64,000 nt of DNA from Rhizobium sp. CCGE531 (GCF_003627795.1 NZ_CP032684.1:2581001-2645000); one strand, 5' to 3'. Positions 1 to 9,129 are shown, numbered from the stretch's first letter. Notes: a model not told the origin generated them from the sequence alone. Translations and numbers: made by a program.

Positions 1-580
1 AATCCCAAGGAACTCGGCCATCGACGAGCAACATGCTTTCTATGAGAATACGGCGCTCCAATTGGCTGTAAGCCCACTCCCTGTTGTAGGAAGCGTGATC
101 AATCAATCGCCACTCAGCCGAGGGATCATTCTTGAGGAGCCGGTCCACATCTGCCTCTGCGTAAAGAAATCGTCCCACACCACTCGCATGGGTCGGCTTA
201 ACGACCGCAGGCAAGGAAATTTCCGACCAATCCACGGAAGCCAGGTCCGTCCCAACCCAAAGAGTGGGAATGACATATTGACTGCCAACGCGTTCTGCAA
301 TCAGCGCCTTGGCGGCCGCCTTGTCCACGAAGCGTGGAAAGAGAGGGTTGCGATCGTATAGCTTCCGCGCCTGCACCTTGTCGGTAAAGGTTTGAGGTGA
401 TGTCAAATTGGGGAACTTGCCGCGGATGGTGCGATATTTCAGAGCACAATATGGCCTGTCCGGCAAAGGCGACATAAAGCGCCATAGGAGATTGTGCATC
501 CGCTTGCGCAACCCCTTTTGCAGATATCCCGGAATGAGAAATCCATCCCGTTCAGTGGCTCGATCTGTCATGGCAGCCAT
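1..580 (-). CDS. TupA-like ATP-grasp protein, partial (C-terminus beyond window)
   Basis: The reverse strand is open from an ATG at 580 to the window edge, giving about 193 residues. The reading LKYRTIRGKFPNL, then FTDKVQARKLYDRNP, VDKAAAK and VVKPTHASG follows the N-terminal half of the TupA-like ATP-grasp family. That family is found in polysaccharide and teichuronopeptide loci and is thought to ligate amino acids or modify surface glycans (family knowledge). A second in-frame ATG at 571 is an alternative start, and neither start has a clear ribosome site. The gene is divergent from the flippase at 638, and the glycosyltransferase that follows supports a role in surface polysaccharide. The catalytic C-terminal half is outside the window, so activity cannot be judged. 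Confidence 0.8.
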   Translation of the reverse strand, partial: MAAMTDRATERDGFLIPGYLQKGLRKRMHNLLWRFMSPLPDRPYCALKYRTIRGKFPNLTSPQTFTDKVQARKLYDRNPLFPRFVDKAAAKALIAERVGSQYVIPTLWVGTDLASVDWSEISLPAVVKPTHASGVGRFLYAEADVDRLLKNDPSAEWRLIDHASYNREWAYSQLERRILIESMLLVDGRVPWD

Positions 581-637
581 CTTGAGTTTCAACTAGAACG
601 CAAGTGAAAACTATCAGCCCGCCTTTAACACAAGGTT

Positions 638-2173
638 ATGCGTCAGCCTTCAAGATGGATGACCATGAGCACGTCTGCATCCAATCTTCTTAGAAGCTCG
701 CTGATCAGCCTGGCAGCAACATCCATTTCGCTGGCCGCGGGCTTCGCGAGCAGTGTCATCGCCGCCCGTCTGCTTGGTCCCGCCGGATCAGGCAAGGTCG
801 CTTATGCATTATGGGTTGCGACGTCAGCTGCAGCGCTGGCGGACATGGGCTTGCCTCAGACCTTGCTACGCAATGCAGGAAGCCTCTCGGGCAATGGCGA
901 CGCGTGGAAAACACTGGTCCGTACGGCGCTGCGCAGCTTTCTCATATCCGTCGGCATGATTACAGCGGCGATTCTGCTCTTTGCTTTAATCACTTATGTT
1001 CACCGCGATGCACGGCATGCCTGGTTCTGGCTGGTCACCGGGCTCCTGTTCCTGAGCTATGCGTTCTATGTGTTATCGACCGCCGTGGCACGCGGAAGAA
1101 ACCGCTTCGGTCAAACGGCCCGCATGACTTTACTGGGCGGAACGATGCAAGTTCCGCTTGTCTTCGCCGGAGCCTGGTTGCTAGGCCCGACGGGCGCTTT
1201 GATCGGCTATGTCGCCCGCTACCTGCCGCAAGCATTGAAATTGCGGAGTTATATCGATCCCACCTCAAAATATTCGCGGAACGCGCTGACACCGGAAATG
1301 TTGCGCTATGGCCGGTATATGTGGCTTAGCGATCTCATCGAGATCCTCGTCCTCTCGCGCATAGAGTTCCTTTTTCTCGGTATCTTTCTCTCTCCGACCA
1401 GCATTGGCTTCTTCGCTGCGGGCCTCGGCCTGGCCGGGCTCATTGAACAGGTCATGCTGCAGATATCGCCGGCATTGATCGTCAATTTCACCGAAGCACA
1501 TGCTCGAAATGACCAGCAGGCGCTTGATGCGGCATATGAGCGTGTGATCCGCGTCGTCGCCCTGGTCATGCTGCCGGTCAGCCTCGGCGGCGCAACCATC
1601 ATGCCCGAGCTTTTACCGCTGATCTTCGGCGAAGCCTTTGAGCCGGCCATTCCCGCAGCAGCCACCCTGCTGGCCTTTGTCTGGCTCGCCGGTATATCGG
1701 TGATACCGTGGGGTATAATCGGCGCTTCCGGGCGCAGCGCTGTTTTGCTGTGCATACAGATTGCGAGCGGCATATCGACGATATTGTTGCTGACTGTTCT
1801 CGTGCCTCTGCTTGGGCTCGAGGGCGCCGCCATTGCTCGGGCAATGATCGTCACATTGACGTTTACGTTGCTCGGCTGGATGGCTTGGAAATATGTCCGC
1901 GTTGCTGTCCCCATCACAGCCTTGGCAAAAACGATGCTCGCTACTCTTCTTTCCGCGAGCGCAGCAGGTCTCGGCGTTTACAGCCTCGACGGGCCTGCGG
2001 CGCTTGTGATCGCCATCCCCGCCGGGGCAATCGCCTATGTGCTGGCAATCCGCTTTTTGCGCTTGGTTACGCCCGAAGATATGCAGATTCTGATGGATAC
2101 GGCGGTCGCGAAGCTGCCGAGAGCATCACGTCCATTCGCCGATAAACTGCTCAATTTCCTCGCGCCGGGCTAA
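638..2173 (+). CDS. Wzx/MATE-like oligosaccharide flippase
   Basis: A 511-residue, very hydrophobic protein with about 12-14 predicted membrane segments from residue 20 to 490. The N-terminus (SLISLAATSISLAAGFASSV) and RLLGPAGSGKVAYALWV match the polysaccharide-biosynthesis/flippase superfamily (Wzx, PF01943/PF13440 type). Such proteins move lipid-linked oligosaccharide repeat units across the inner membrane. The start at 638 has an AAGG stretch just upstream; in-frame ATGs at 659 and 665 are possible. It is divergent from the TupA-like gene and convergent with the GumK-like transferase, whose stop is only 5 bp away, consistent with one surface-glycan locus. The transported glycan cannot be told from the sequence. 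Confidence 0.88.
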   Translation: MRQPSRWMTMSTSASNLLRSSLISLAATSISLAAGFASSVIAARLLGPAGSGKVAYALWVATSAAALADMGLPQTLLRNAGSLSGNGDAWKTLVRTALRSFLISVGMITAAILLFALITYVHRDARHAWFWLVTGLLFLSYAFYVLSTAVARGRNRFGQTARMTLLGGTMQVPLVFAGAWLLGPTGALIGYVARYLPQALKLRSYIDPTSKYSRNALTPEMLRYGRYMWLSDLIEILVLSRIEFLFLGIFLSPTSIGFFAAGLGLAGLIEQVMLQISPALIVNFTEAHARNDQQALDAAYERVIRVVALVMLPVSLGGATIMPELLPLIFGEAFEPAIPAAATLLAFVWLAGISVIPWGIIGASGRSAVLLCIQIASGISTILLLTVLVPLLGLEGAAIARAMIVTLTFTLLGWMAWKYVRVAVPITALAKTMLATLLSASAAGLGVYSLDGPAALVIAIPAGAIAYVLAIRFLRLVTPEDMQILMDTAVAKLPRASRPFADKLLNFLAPG

Positions 2174-2178
2174 ATAAA

Positions 2179-3339
2179 TCACTGCGTTTCGAAGGCGGTG
2201 GCCAAAGTCTGCCGCGCAACCTCGTCCCAGGTCATTATTCCATCGCGGAAAGCCGTCGAACGTCGCATCGCCAATGCCGCATCGACCTTCTCTCGCCAGG
2301 CAACCTCTCCGTTAAGACGATATGCAATGCCATTGGCACGGGTAAAGGGAACAAGATCAGGCAGCAGGATAGGCAAGCCGCAATAGCTGTATTGTGCGAG
2401 CTTAAGACTTGATTCCGCGAGATAAACCTCGTCTGCCGTGAGCCGATAAGGAGCAATGCCGAAATCCGCATGCTGCAGATAGGGAACGATGCTTTCGAAG
2501 TCCCGCTCGCCATAGATCGTGACATTTGGCTGAACCCAGCCGCTCCATGCAGCGCCAAAGACATGGAAATTCACATCGGGCGCAGCCGCTGCCATGGCGG
2601 CGACGGAAGCCTGGTCAAAGAGCATATTGCCGATGGAAATTGCATTGCGGCTGCCAGGTTCATATGGCGACGGCTGCTCGCGATCAAGGAGTGTGGTGTC
2701 AACACCTTGAGGAATGACACATACACGTCCCCCCGATGGCAGCATCGCCCCCAGCCTTTCCGAAGGAACGCAAACCGCGTCGAAGCATCCAATCTGAGAA
2801 GCCTGAATCTCTTCCAGCACTGGTGCTGTGCCTATGCTGCGCAGCAGGTCGCGGCAAAAATACAAGGTGCGTGCTTTCGAATTCAGCCTTTTGATCGTGC
2901 TAAAGAATGCGAGCGCGGAACCGCTTTCAATCACTACCAGATCCGCATCGGCGATTGCGCGCCGCGCAAAAGGCGGGAGATAGCGGCCATAGAGCCGAAA
3001 GAATCCCGCATTTGCTGCATTCAGAAAGCGGTTGCGGGAGCTGAAGGCATGTAATGGGGGAAGATAAGCACCTGCTCTCAAATTAGCGGCGATAACCTGA
3101 AATCGGTTCGCCTGGTCTTGGGACAGCGCGCGAAAGCGTGGACGATCCTTAAACAGGGTCAGCCAGCTATGTCCTATGGTAACAAAATCGACCTTATCTC
3201 CCTGCTCGGCCCAGCAGGACGCGATGAAGTGGATCGACGCCTTGCGGTAGCCGCGCAGAAACGCGTGCGACGTTAGGATAACGATCTTTCGTCGTTGCCC
3301 GGCCTCACTTATGGCCAGCTCTGCATCCTCATTTGCCAA
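2179..3339 (-). CDS. GumK-like glycosyltransferase (GT70 family)
   Basis: A 386-residue cytoplasmic or membrane-associated glycosyltransferase of GT-B fold. It aligns by eye with Xanthomonas GumK along its length: an N-terminal ILTSHAF...RKASIHFI block, VVIESGSALAF near residue 135, AISIGNMLFD near 235, and the C-terminal donor-site block FGIAPYRL...YLAESSLKLAQY near 295-320. GumK adds glucuronic acid to a lipid-linked xanthan precursor. By family this enzyme probably adds a uronic acid or related sugar to an exopolysaccharide unit, but the acceptor is unknown. It lies tail-to-tail with the flippase. Confidence 0.82.
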   Translation of the reverse strand: MANEDAELAISEAGQRRKIVILTSHAFLRGYRKASIHFIASCWAEQGDKVDFVTIGHSWLTLFKDRPRFRALSQDQANRFQVIAANLRAGAYLPPLHAFSSRNRFLNAANAGFFRLYGRYLPPFARRAIADADLVVIESGSALAFFSTIKRLNSKARTLYFCRDLLRSIGTAPVLEEIQASQIGCFDAVCVPSERLGAMLPSGGRVCVIPQGVDTTLLDREQPSPYEPGSRNAISIGNMLFDQASVAAMAAAAPDVNFHVFGAAWSGWVQPNVTIYGERDFESIVPYLQHADFGIAPYRLTADEVYLAESSLKLAQYSYCGLPILLPDLVPFTRANGIAYRLNGEVAWREKVDAALAMRRSTAFRDGIMTWDEVARQTLATAFETQ

Positions 3340-3674
3340 AGGCGGTCCCCAACAGCGACCCTTAGCCGGTTTATCTCATGACCGACATCAAAACGTCGTT
3401 GAAGTTGCGGCAGCGAACGATCATGTCCGGGGCGCTGATAGCCGCAACCAAAGCCCAATCCATGGGGATATGAACCGCAAAGCGTCTAACAGGCGGTTAA
3501 GGTGATACCGTCAATCATCACATTAATAGGTTGTAGTTCGCGTGGATTTGATTGGATTTGATTTCGCGAACCATCAATCTGGCCTTGAGGCCGCGCAAGC
3601 TCTCGCTTGCCTGCAAGAAGCGAACAGGTCATTGATAAAGCTGTATGAATGTCCCGCCAGAGGAATACTCCTGC
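3340..3674. other. Intergenic region without a convincing gene
   Basis: About 335 bp between the divergent GumK-like gene (minus) and the secreted lyase gene (plus). It should hold both promoters, but I see no clear consensus promoter and no strong hairpin. Short open frames here are overlapped by others, lack ribosome sites and do not resemble proteins. Confidence 0.5.
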
Positions 3675-4643
3675 ATGAATGCAAAATACGCACTGCCCGC
3701 CATCCTGGCCTGCACCTGCGCCGCAACGCCGACTCTGGCTGATAACTCGGCGCAGATGGTTCTGCATGACGGCTTCGACGGCACGGATTTCGCGCCGTCC
3801 GGCCATCTTTATTATCGCGATAACTTCGAACAAAAAGCGGGGGCGATTGAATTTCAATCAGAAGTCACGCGGACTGGCGCCGGCGCGCTAAAGCTGAGTG
3901 TCAAACCATTCTGCCCACCCGGTAAAGCGAATTGCAGCGAAAGAGCGGAGATCTGGGAGCGTACCAAGTATCGCGTGCCGTACGATCAGGGAGTTTGGTA
4001 CGGCTTTGCCGTGAAGTTCGCCGACCCCGTCCCGTCTGGCGATCATCGTTATCTCATTGCGCAATGGAAACGAGAAATCGGGCCGAAGGCGGAGGGAGAT
4101 TTCAGCCCCTTCCTGGCCCTGCGGCTCAACAACGGCAAGCTTTTCGCTACCGTGGAAACCAACTACGTTGCACCGGTCGAGAAGCGCAAGCTCAAGAGCG
4201 ATGGTGAAAGTTGCAATGACAGCGAAACGCCTGTTTGGTTCCGGCCGGACACCAATCAGATGCGTGCCTTGGTGGCGACGGATGATAATTGGAATGATGG
4301 TGACGGTGGAGAATTCACCAGTTGCACCAACGCAATCAAGGTAATAAATCGCGGCAACAAGCTACCGACGCCTTCTTCCGGATGGATTGACTTCGCCATC
4401 TACAGCAAACCCGGCCCGGACGGCTCAGGTCATATCGAAATATTCGCTAACAATAAATGGATTGTCTCGGTTACAGGCCATATTGGACATGCCGACCATG
4501 GGCTCGGAAAGAACCAATACTTTAAGTTTGGCCCGTATCGTGCCGCAGATACTACGGTTTGGACTCTCTATTATGATGATTTTCGTCGTTCACCGCATTG
4601 CGCTGATGTATTGTCGGACCCCAGTCTGTGTCCCATGAAGTGA
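3675..4643 (+). CDS. Secreted heparin-lyase-like polysaccharide lyase
   Basis: A 322-residue protein with a Sec signal peptide (NAKYALPAILACTCAATPTLA, cleavage probably after LADN). The mature part has a jelly-roll lyase pattern: SERAEIWE near mature residue 75, then WYGFAVKFADP, RYLIAQWKRE and FLALRLNNGKL, and C-terminal YFKFGPYRA...VWTLYYDDF. These are hallmarks of the polysaccharide lyase family PF14099 (heparin lyase I-like, PL13/PL20-type fold). I chose the ATG at 3675, which has AGAGGA about 10 bp upstream, over the ATG at 3645, which has no ribosome site and would put ten extra residues before the signal peptide. Cysteine pairs in the mature part suggest disulphides and periplasmic or extracellular action. 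It probably trims the polysaccharide made by the neighbouring genes; substrate not determinable. Confidence 0.8.
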   Translation: MNAKYALPAILACTCAATPTLADNSAQMVLHDGFDGTDFAPSGHLYYRDNFEQKAGAIEFQSEVTRTGAGALKLSVKPFCPPGKANCSERAEIWERTKYRVPYDQGVWYGFAVKFADPVPSGDHRYLIAQWKREIGPKAEGDFSPFLALRLNNGKLFATVETNYVAPVEKRKLKSDGESCNDSETPVWFRPDTNQMRALVATDDNWNDGDGGEFTSCTNAIKVINRGNKLPTPSSGWIDFAIYSKPGPDGSGHIEIFANNKWIVSVTGHIGHADHGLGKNQYFKFGPYRAADTTVWTLYYDDFRRSPHCADVLSDPSLCPMK

Positions 4644-4776
4644 GATGATAGATGGAGACACGCCGATCATTGATAAACATCACTAGGGAATGCTACAAAA
4701 ATCGCTTTTTTTAGCGATGCGGCCGAACTTTTTCTCCTTTCGCAAGTTATCTTCTTTCGTGAAGGAGGTGACCGAA

Positions 4777-5073
4777 ATGCTTACTACCCATCGCGATTGC
4801 AAACAGCACGTCAAGAGGAATGCAATACCATCCCTCGGTGAAATCGAAGGCAGGGTCGCGGTTCTGGAAATCGTTGCTCAATCTGCATTGACACACGTCT
4901 TCGACGAGGGAGTAGTCGATATTGACGCTGCATTGCTCGCGCAAATTCGCAGGGCCATGCATCACAAGTGCAAGGAACTGAAACTCGACGGAGAAGACAC
5001 GGCATCGGCACTTTCATATGCCGAAGAGTTGATCGAGGCCGCAGTCAGGGCGTCCTATCCAATTCACCAATGA
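4777..5073 (+). CDS. Small protein of unknown function
   Basis: A 98-residue soluble, mostly helical protein. The start at 4777 is fixed by a near-perfect Shine-Dalgarno (AAGGAGGTGA, 4762-4771); the frame is open further upstream but without a ribosome site. No domain is recognised. The middle (GEIEGRVAVLEIVAQSAL) and the regular spacing of hydrophobics suggest a short helical hairpin. Its stop overlaps the start of the next small gene (ATGA), so the two are probably translationally coupled. Confidence 0.65.
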   Translation: MLTTHRDCKQHVKRNAIPSLGEIEGRVAVLEIVAQSALTHVFDEGVVDIDAALLAQIRRAMHHKCKELKLDGEDTASALSYAEELIEAAVRASYPIHQ

Positions 5074-5219
5074 TGCCTTCCAGGCCGAAGCTCGCATTAT
5101 CCCTTCTAGTGGCGCTGGCGATTACGCTCGGCGTCCTTTTGTTTGTTGCGCCACACGACATAAAGGACAGGCTTACGCATCCAACAGCCCGGCCTGGCGA
5201 GCATCAAACTCTGCAGTGA
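5070..5219 (+). CDS. Small single-pass membrane protein
   Basis: A 49-residue open frame starting at the ATGA overlap with the previous gene. Residues 8-27 (LALSLLVALAITLGVLLFVA) form one membrane helix after a basic N-terminus, giving an N-in topology with a short hydrophilic tail. No family is recognised. Support comes from the coupling to the upstream gene and the clean membrane segment. Confidence 0.5.
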   Translation: MMPSRPKLALSLLVALAITLGVLLFVAPHDIKDRLTHPTARPGEHQTLQ

Positions 5220-5379
5220 TGTGCCGCAAAGAACCCTTGTTACATTAAGAGACACGCTGCCTGTTCCACATCAGGCAGGTGTTAACGTCGAGCAATGAAC
5301 GCGGTTGCAAATTTCCAAAACCAAAGCAGTGTTCGCGTCACCTACCTGGTACCAGCTCCAACAATGAATGGTGTAGCCA

Positions 5380-5586
5380 ATGTCTATGATGGTCCACGCG
5401 CCGCTTTATCCTGAAGACATTAATGTCCTCGCAGGCGCGCTCTTCGCCTGGTGCGCCGAGCGCAGCATAAGAATGCAAAGTCAGGAGGGTCTATCCGCTG
5501 CCAACGTGGCTATCGATCTCTACGATGCCGGTTATCAAACCCAGGACCAGCTTCTGGGCGCTCTGTACGACTACGAATTTCATTGA
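5380..5586 (+). CDS. Small conserved-looking protein of unknown function
   Basis: A 68-residue acidic protein. The composition is protein-like (PEDINVLAGALFAWCAERSI... and a C-terminal IDLYDAGYQTQDQLLGALYD). The ribosome site is weak; ATGs at 5380 and 5386 are both possible. No function can be given. Confidence 0.55.
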   Translation: MSMMVHAPLYPEDINVLAGALFAWCAERSIRMQSQEGLSAANVAIDLYDAGYQTQDQLLGALYDYEFH

Positions 5587-5668
5587 CGATCAGGCCCAAC
5601 ACCCCACCTCAAATTCGTAAGTAATATCAGGCCAATCTACCGCGTAGGGGGCTGCGGTTCCGTTTCAG

Positions 5669-6529
5669 TTACAGGGAACTCTGATCGGCCGCCTCATCTT
5701 TCAAAACATTGGCAATACAGTCCCGCTCTTCAAGGATGCCGGACCATTCGTCCCGATGGTACGTCGAATCATAGATTAGCGTAAAAGGGCCCTGATAACC
5801 GGCCGCAGCGGAAAGCTTTACGCAACGAATATAATCCTCGGCATCGAGGCCGGCTGCTGAATAATGCCCCTTTGCGTGGCAAAGCTCGGCGCGGCCCATG
5901 ATCCTCGCGAGATCATCGTATTTTCCGGCACGCGCCCAATTGCCGAAGTCCCCGTTGAGGCCGACTTTGCCGTCCAATGCATCGAGAAGTCGGTTGACCT
6001 CCGCTGGACTTGGTAAGAGATCAAACCAGTTTTCCACCACCAAACGCACCCCCGCCGCGGCGGAAAGATCAGCCAGCCGATGCAGATGATTTTCTGCGAG
6101 CGTCAAAGCTGTATCCGTCGGCTGAGCCTTTCCGGCTATCACACGCATGTTTTCCGCGCCGAGAGCCACGGCAATATCGATCCAAGTGGCCATCCAATCA
6201 GCATCGCGCTGCGCTGTTTCAGGATCGCTAAGGTCCCCTTCTTCAATCAGCAGGGTCTGAACCTTTACTCCAGCTTTTTCAGCAGCCTTGCGAAAATCGG
6301 CAAGATAATTCGGAAGGAGGCTCGGCAAATGGAATGAACAGATTTCAAGCCGAAAGACTCCATGACCAGCGCATTGTTGCGGTACATCGATCAGTTCCAT
6401 TCCCCCCTGCCCATAAGTCAATTGGCGGGCCGGAACTGCCCGATCGCTGGGCTTGTAAGGATAGATGGGACCGAGCGCGCGATGTAGAGACCACGTTGAA
6501 ACCGCAAAGCGATCCGAAAAATCAACCAT
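5669..6529 (-). CDS. Sugar phosphate isomerase/epimerase (TIM barrel)
   Basis: About 286 residues with the xylose-isomerase-like TIM-barrel pattern (PF01261). It starts with STWSLHRALG, and metal/substrate-site regions follow: RLEICSFHLPS near 60, LLIEEGDL, RVIAGKAQ, LVVENWFDLLPSP, LNGDFGNW, ELCHAKGHY and FTLIYDS. The conserved Glu (VENW), Asp/His (GDFGNW, CHAKGH) and terminal region are in the expected order for a divalent-metal sugar isomerase or epimerase. The sugar is unknown. The start is uncertain: ATG 6529 has GGGGGAG directly upstream, ATG 6541 has none, and the frame extends to a TTG at 6565. It is the last clearly host gene before the prophage. Confidence 0.78.
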   Translation of the reverse strand: MVDFSDRFAVSTWSLHRALGPIYPYKPSDRAVPARQLTYGQGGMELIDVPQQCAGHGVFRLEICSFHLPSLLPNYLADFRKAAEKAGVKVQTLLIEEGDLSDPETAQRDADWMATWIDIAVALGAENMRVIAGKAQPTDTALTLAENHLHRLADLSAAAGVRLVVENWFDLLPSPAEVNRLLDALDGKVGLNGDFGNWARAGKYDDLARIMGRAELCHAKGHYSAAGLDAEDYIRCVKLSAAAGYQGPFTLIYDSTYHRDEWSGILEERDCIANVLKDEAADQSSL

Positions 6530-6653
6530 ACGCTCCCCCATTTTGTCGATCGCTGACGGAACCAAGAAATAGGCTCGCCCAAGGGAATATCAATCGGAAA
6601 CACGCAATAGATTACCTGCATCAATCATTCGTCCGATGGAGGCAGTCGGACCA

Positions 6654-6983
6654 TTACCGCGTTTGGCGACCTCCTTTCACCCATCTGGAAACTGCGTCAA
6701 AGATCAGATCGGCAATCCACATTGCACACACACCGACGACGAAAGCGGTGGCATTCATGGCCGTGAGATCCTTCTGCGGCAGGGGCCAATTGATGGCCCT
6801 TAGGTAAAAAAGTGCAGGCTCCGTGAGATAAGCTGCCGCGAGCGCGCCACAGATCGGCGAGGCAATGATCTCTCGCGTCGTATATCGGCGCCTGGAAAGG
6901 CCGCGTAGAATGCCGCCGGATAAGCCAGCGACGACGACCCCGACTTTGATGCCCAAAGCATCCAGAAATTCGTGTATCGTCAT
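6654..6983 (-). CDS. Phage-associated membrane protein (possible holin/lysis accessory)
   Basis: A 109-residue protein with three or so hydrophobic segments (residues 12-27, 42-60, 78-98) and a basic C-terminus (RWVKGGRQTR). It is the last gene of the late operon, downstream of the endolysin and another holin-like gene. Size, topology and place fit a class I holin or a phage membrane accessory protein. No family could be assigned with certainty. Confidence 0.6.
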   Translation of the reverse strand: MTIHEFLDALGIKVGVVVAGLSGGILRGLSRRRYTTREIIASPICGALAAAYLTEPALFYLRAINWPLPQKDLTAMNATAFVVGVCAMWIADLIFDAVSRWVKGGRQTR

Positions 6984-7055
6984 CGCCGTTCTCGATTAAT
7001 TTTCGGAAATTGAATATTGCTGCTTATTTATTTGGCGGTGTAGTGGCTAAATGGT

Positions 7056-7307
7056 TCATTTGCCGACGGGCGGCTGCGGCTTTATCAATCCTGCAACACC
7101 ATCACGCATGATATTGACGACGATTTTCAGCGTGCTCAGCGCCGCGACAACAGCGGCGGTATAGCCTGGGCCGGCGAAGGATTGTGAGCATTCCAACGTG
7201 CCATCGGCAAGTTGGGTGCAGCCCGTTGATAGGAGAATCGCAACGATCAACGCCGACAGCGCAATCAAAACATTCAGCACATTATGCAATATATTGGTAT
7301 TGAACAT
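7056..7307 (-). CDS. Holin-like small membrane protein
   Basis: An 83-residue protein with two membrane segments (residues 10-29, LNVLIALSALIVAILLSTGC, and about 47-66) and a positively charged tail. Two cysteines (STGC, LECS) lie between the segments. It is placed immediately after the endolysin in the late operon. The two-helix topology fits a class II holin releasing the GH19 endolysin, but this is from topology and position, not from recognised homology. Confidence 0.62.
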   Translation of the reverse strand: MFNTNILHNVLNVLIALSALIVAILLSTGCTQLADGTLECSQSFAGPGYTAAVVAALSTLKIVVNIMRDGVAGLIKPQPPVGK

Positions 7308-7429
7308 CTATTTTCCTTTTCAGTTGATAGAGAATTCGTTCATCGACGCGATATAGCTGCGACTTTAAGCTGTGAATCTGGACGGCGCTGGATATCGGCA
7401 TAGTTCGTCACCGGCGACTTTGGATGAAC

Positions 7430-8062
7430 CTATCGGGCACACTCGATCGCAGCCGCGAACTTCTTGGCAAGCTTGGCGATATCGGCTGCTCGATCCTTAC
7501 CATTGATAATCCGACGCGCACCGATCCAATCGGAACTCGTAGCGCTGAAGTAATCGGCAAGCTTTTTTCCCGTGAAGCGGCCATTGATCATGCCATCGAA
7601 AAGAATTTCGACGGCTTTACGCGCATCAAGCGCCATATCCGGATCATCGGCGATGCCATATTTGGCGTAATTGTCCCGCCCGGTTATCTGCACGAGGCCG
7701 CGGCCACGGTAACGCCAGCCGTCGTCGCTGCCTTCGTCGCCATTTCCCATTCGGTTTGCATAGGCGCGGTTGGCAATCCGCCGCGGCTGGCGAGAGTAAG
7801 CAGCAGCCTGCTCGATGTTGAAATACTTCGGAAATGTTGCCTGCAACCCGCCTGCCGAGTAGTTCAAATTTTCAGAGATGGCACACATGGTATGATCCGT
7901 CTCGTGATAAGTCGTCGCCAGCATGTAAGCCAGCCAGCGAGGATCGACGGGCTGCGTCTCCAATGCGGCAAGGATTGCTTCCGTGCCATTGACCTGGTTC
8001 GTCGATAGCCGCCCACCAAACAATGACGAGCGCACCGTCGCGAAGAACTTCGCGTGGTTCAT
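7430..8062 (-). CDS. GH19 chitinase-like endolysin
   Basis: A 210-residue phage endolysin of the glycoside hydrolase 19 (lysozyme-like) fold. Visible family motifs: LATTYHETDHTM with the likely catalytic Glu near residue 53, then LNYSAGGLQATFPKYF, RMGNGDEGSDDGWRYRGRG and LVQITGRDNYAKYG (substrate groove), and a C-terminal ARRIINGKD. Such enzymes cut the peptidoglycan glycan chain at lysis. There is no signal peptide, so release needs a holin; two holin-like genes lie directly downstream. Confidence 0.9.
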   Translation of the reverse strand: MNHAKFFATVRSSLFGGRLSTNQVNGTEAILAALETQPVDPRWLAYMLATTYHETDHTMCAISENLNYSAGGLQATFPKYFNIEQAAAYSRQPRRIANRAYANRMGNGDEGSDDGWRYRGRGLVQITGRDNYAKYGIADDPDMALDARKAVEILFDGMINGRFTGKKLADYFSATSSDWIGARRIINGKDRAADIAKLAKKFAAAIECAR

Positions 8063-8226
8063 GAGCTTTATTCCGATTTCAAGAGATGGAGTTGCATTTC
8101 AGAGGATGCAGGTGACGCTTGTCGAAAACGTCTTCCGGTGGGTCCGGCCGCACATACAGCCGGACCCAATTCGACCTCCATGTGGATAGCCGTGTAAAAT
8201 CGAGAACGGTACCTGCGTTCCCTCCA

Positions 8227-8433
8227 TCAGACGGTCCCGCGCACCTCTTGCTCTGGCTCGCTGGCTCGAATTGTTTCCGACGTGTTGATCTCGGCTGGCG
8301 GCGCAATGGCAAGCGACTGAGCCTCTCTTTCGGCAAGTTGTGCGACAAGGCGGTCTAGCGCGTTGGCGTAGATCTCTATCTCGCTCTGCAACAGCTCAAT
8401 TTGCTTCTTCAGAGCGCTTGCATAAGCAGACAT
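8227..8433 (-). CDS. Small coiled-coil phage protein
   Basis: A 68-residue protein starting at ATG 8433, just after the stop of the DUF4376 gene. Residues 8-40 (ALKKQIELLQSEIEIYANA and on) form heptad-like coiled coil; the tail is acidic. No family is recognised. It could be a tail-fibre accessory or trimerisation partner, given its place between the fibre genes and the endolysin. The 165-bp gap to the endolysin holds nothing I can identify. Confidence 0.55.
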   Translation of the reverse strand: MSAYASALKKQIELLQSEIEIYANALDRLVAQLAEREAQSLAIAPPAEINTSETIRASEPEQEVRGTV

Positions 8434-8443
8434 TCCGAGGCCC

Positions 8444-9112
8444 TTAAATGTTAGGCGCCGTGGCAGCATTGGACGGCCACGCAAAACTGTCTATTTCCGC
8501 CTTTGTGGTGATCGCACCGGAAATGATCCGGCCGTTAACTTCGCCCTCGGCGGCAAAGCTCGCCTGCACATGCGCGCCGACCATATTGGCGATCACAGTC
8601 ATCTGTGACGCCGTCAGCTCCACAAAGCCGGCAGCCGTCTTGAACTTGACCCTTACGTCGGGGTTCGCCTGCACGTAGTTGTAGGCTCCGGTAATCAATG
8701 ATTGGCTTCCCCGGTCGGTCATGACGCGCATGTCGTTGATGACGATACCGCCTGTTTCGACGGCATAGCGCTTGGAGGCGGCATGGGCGTAAAGATCGAC
8801 CGGAGCCGGCTCTGGAGACCAGCCGGCGACGATGGCGACAAGGCTTACCGGTGTTTCTGGCCAATCAGCAGCCGAACCGACCAAGGCGGCTTCCTTGTTG
8901 CTCAATTGATCGAGAATGGCATCCTTGTCGACAGTATCCAGTCCGGAGGTGATCTTGGCGGCAAGCGTCTGCCAGTATTCCGGAACATTGTAGATCTGCT
9001 GTCGGCCGAGCCAGAAGGCGGCACATGCCATCCAGCGATCGGCCTTATTCTCCGATCGCGCCGCGAGCAGTGCCTCGACCATCGGTTCATACATGCTGTC
9101 TATGCGATACAT
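8444..9112 (-). CDS. DUF4376 tail-fibre-region protein
   Basis: A 222-residue protein. The C-terminal half shows the DUF4376 pattern: LYAHAASKRYAVETGGIVIN, then DRGSQSLITGAYNYVQANPD, FKTAAGFVELTASQM and ANMVGAHVQASFAAE. DUF4376 is common in phage tail-fibre and fibre-assembly proteins. The N-terminal 80 residues are a helical segment without a recognised domain. Its position downstream of the tail tip suggests a role in the distal tail or fibre. Confidence 0.75.
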   Translation of the reverse strand: MYRIDSMYEPMVEALLAARSENKADRWMACAAFWLGRQQIYNVPEYWQTLAAKITSGLDTVDKDAILDQLSNKEAALVGSAADWPETPVSLVAIVAGWSPEPAPVDLYAHAASKRYAVETGGIVINDMRVMTDRGSQSLITGAYNYVQANPDVRVKFKTAAGFVELTASQMTVIANMVGAHVQASFAAEGEVNGRIISGAITTKAEIDSFAWPSNAATAPNI

Positions 9113-9129
9113 CTGCAGTCCTTTCTACG

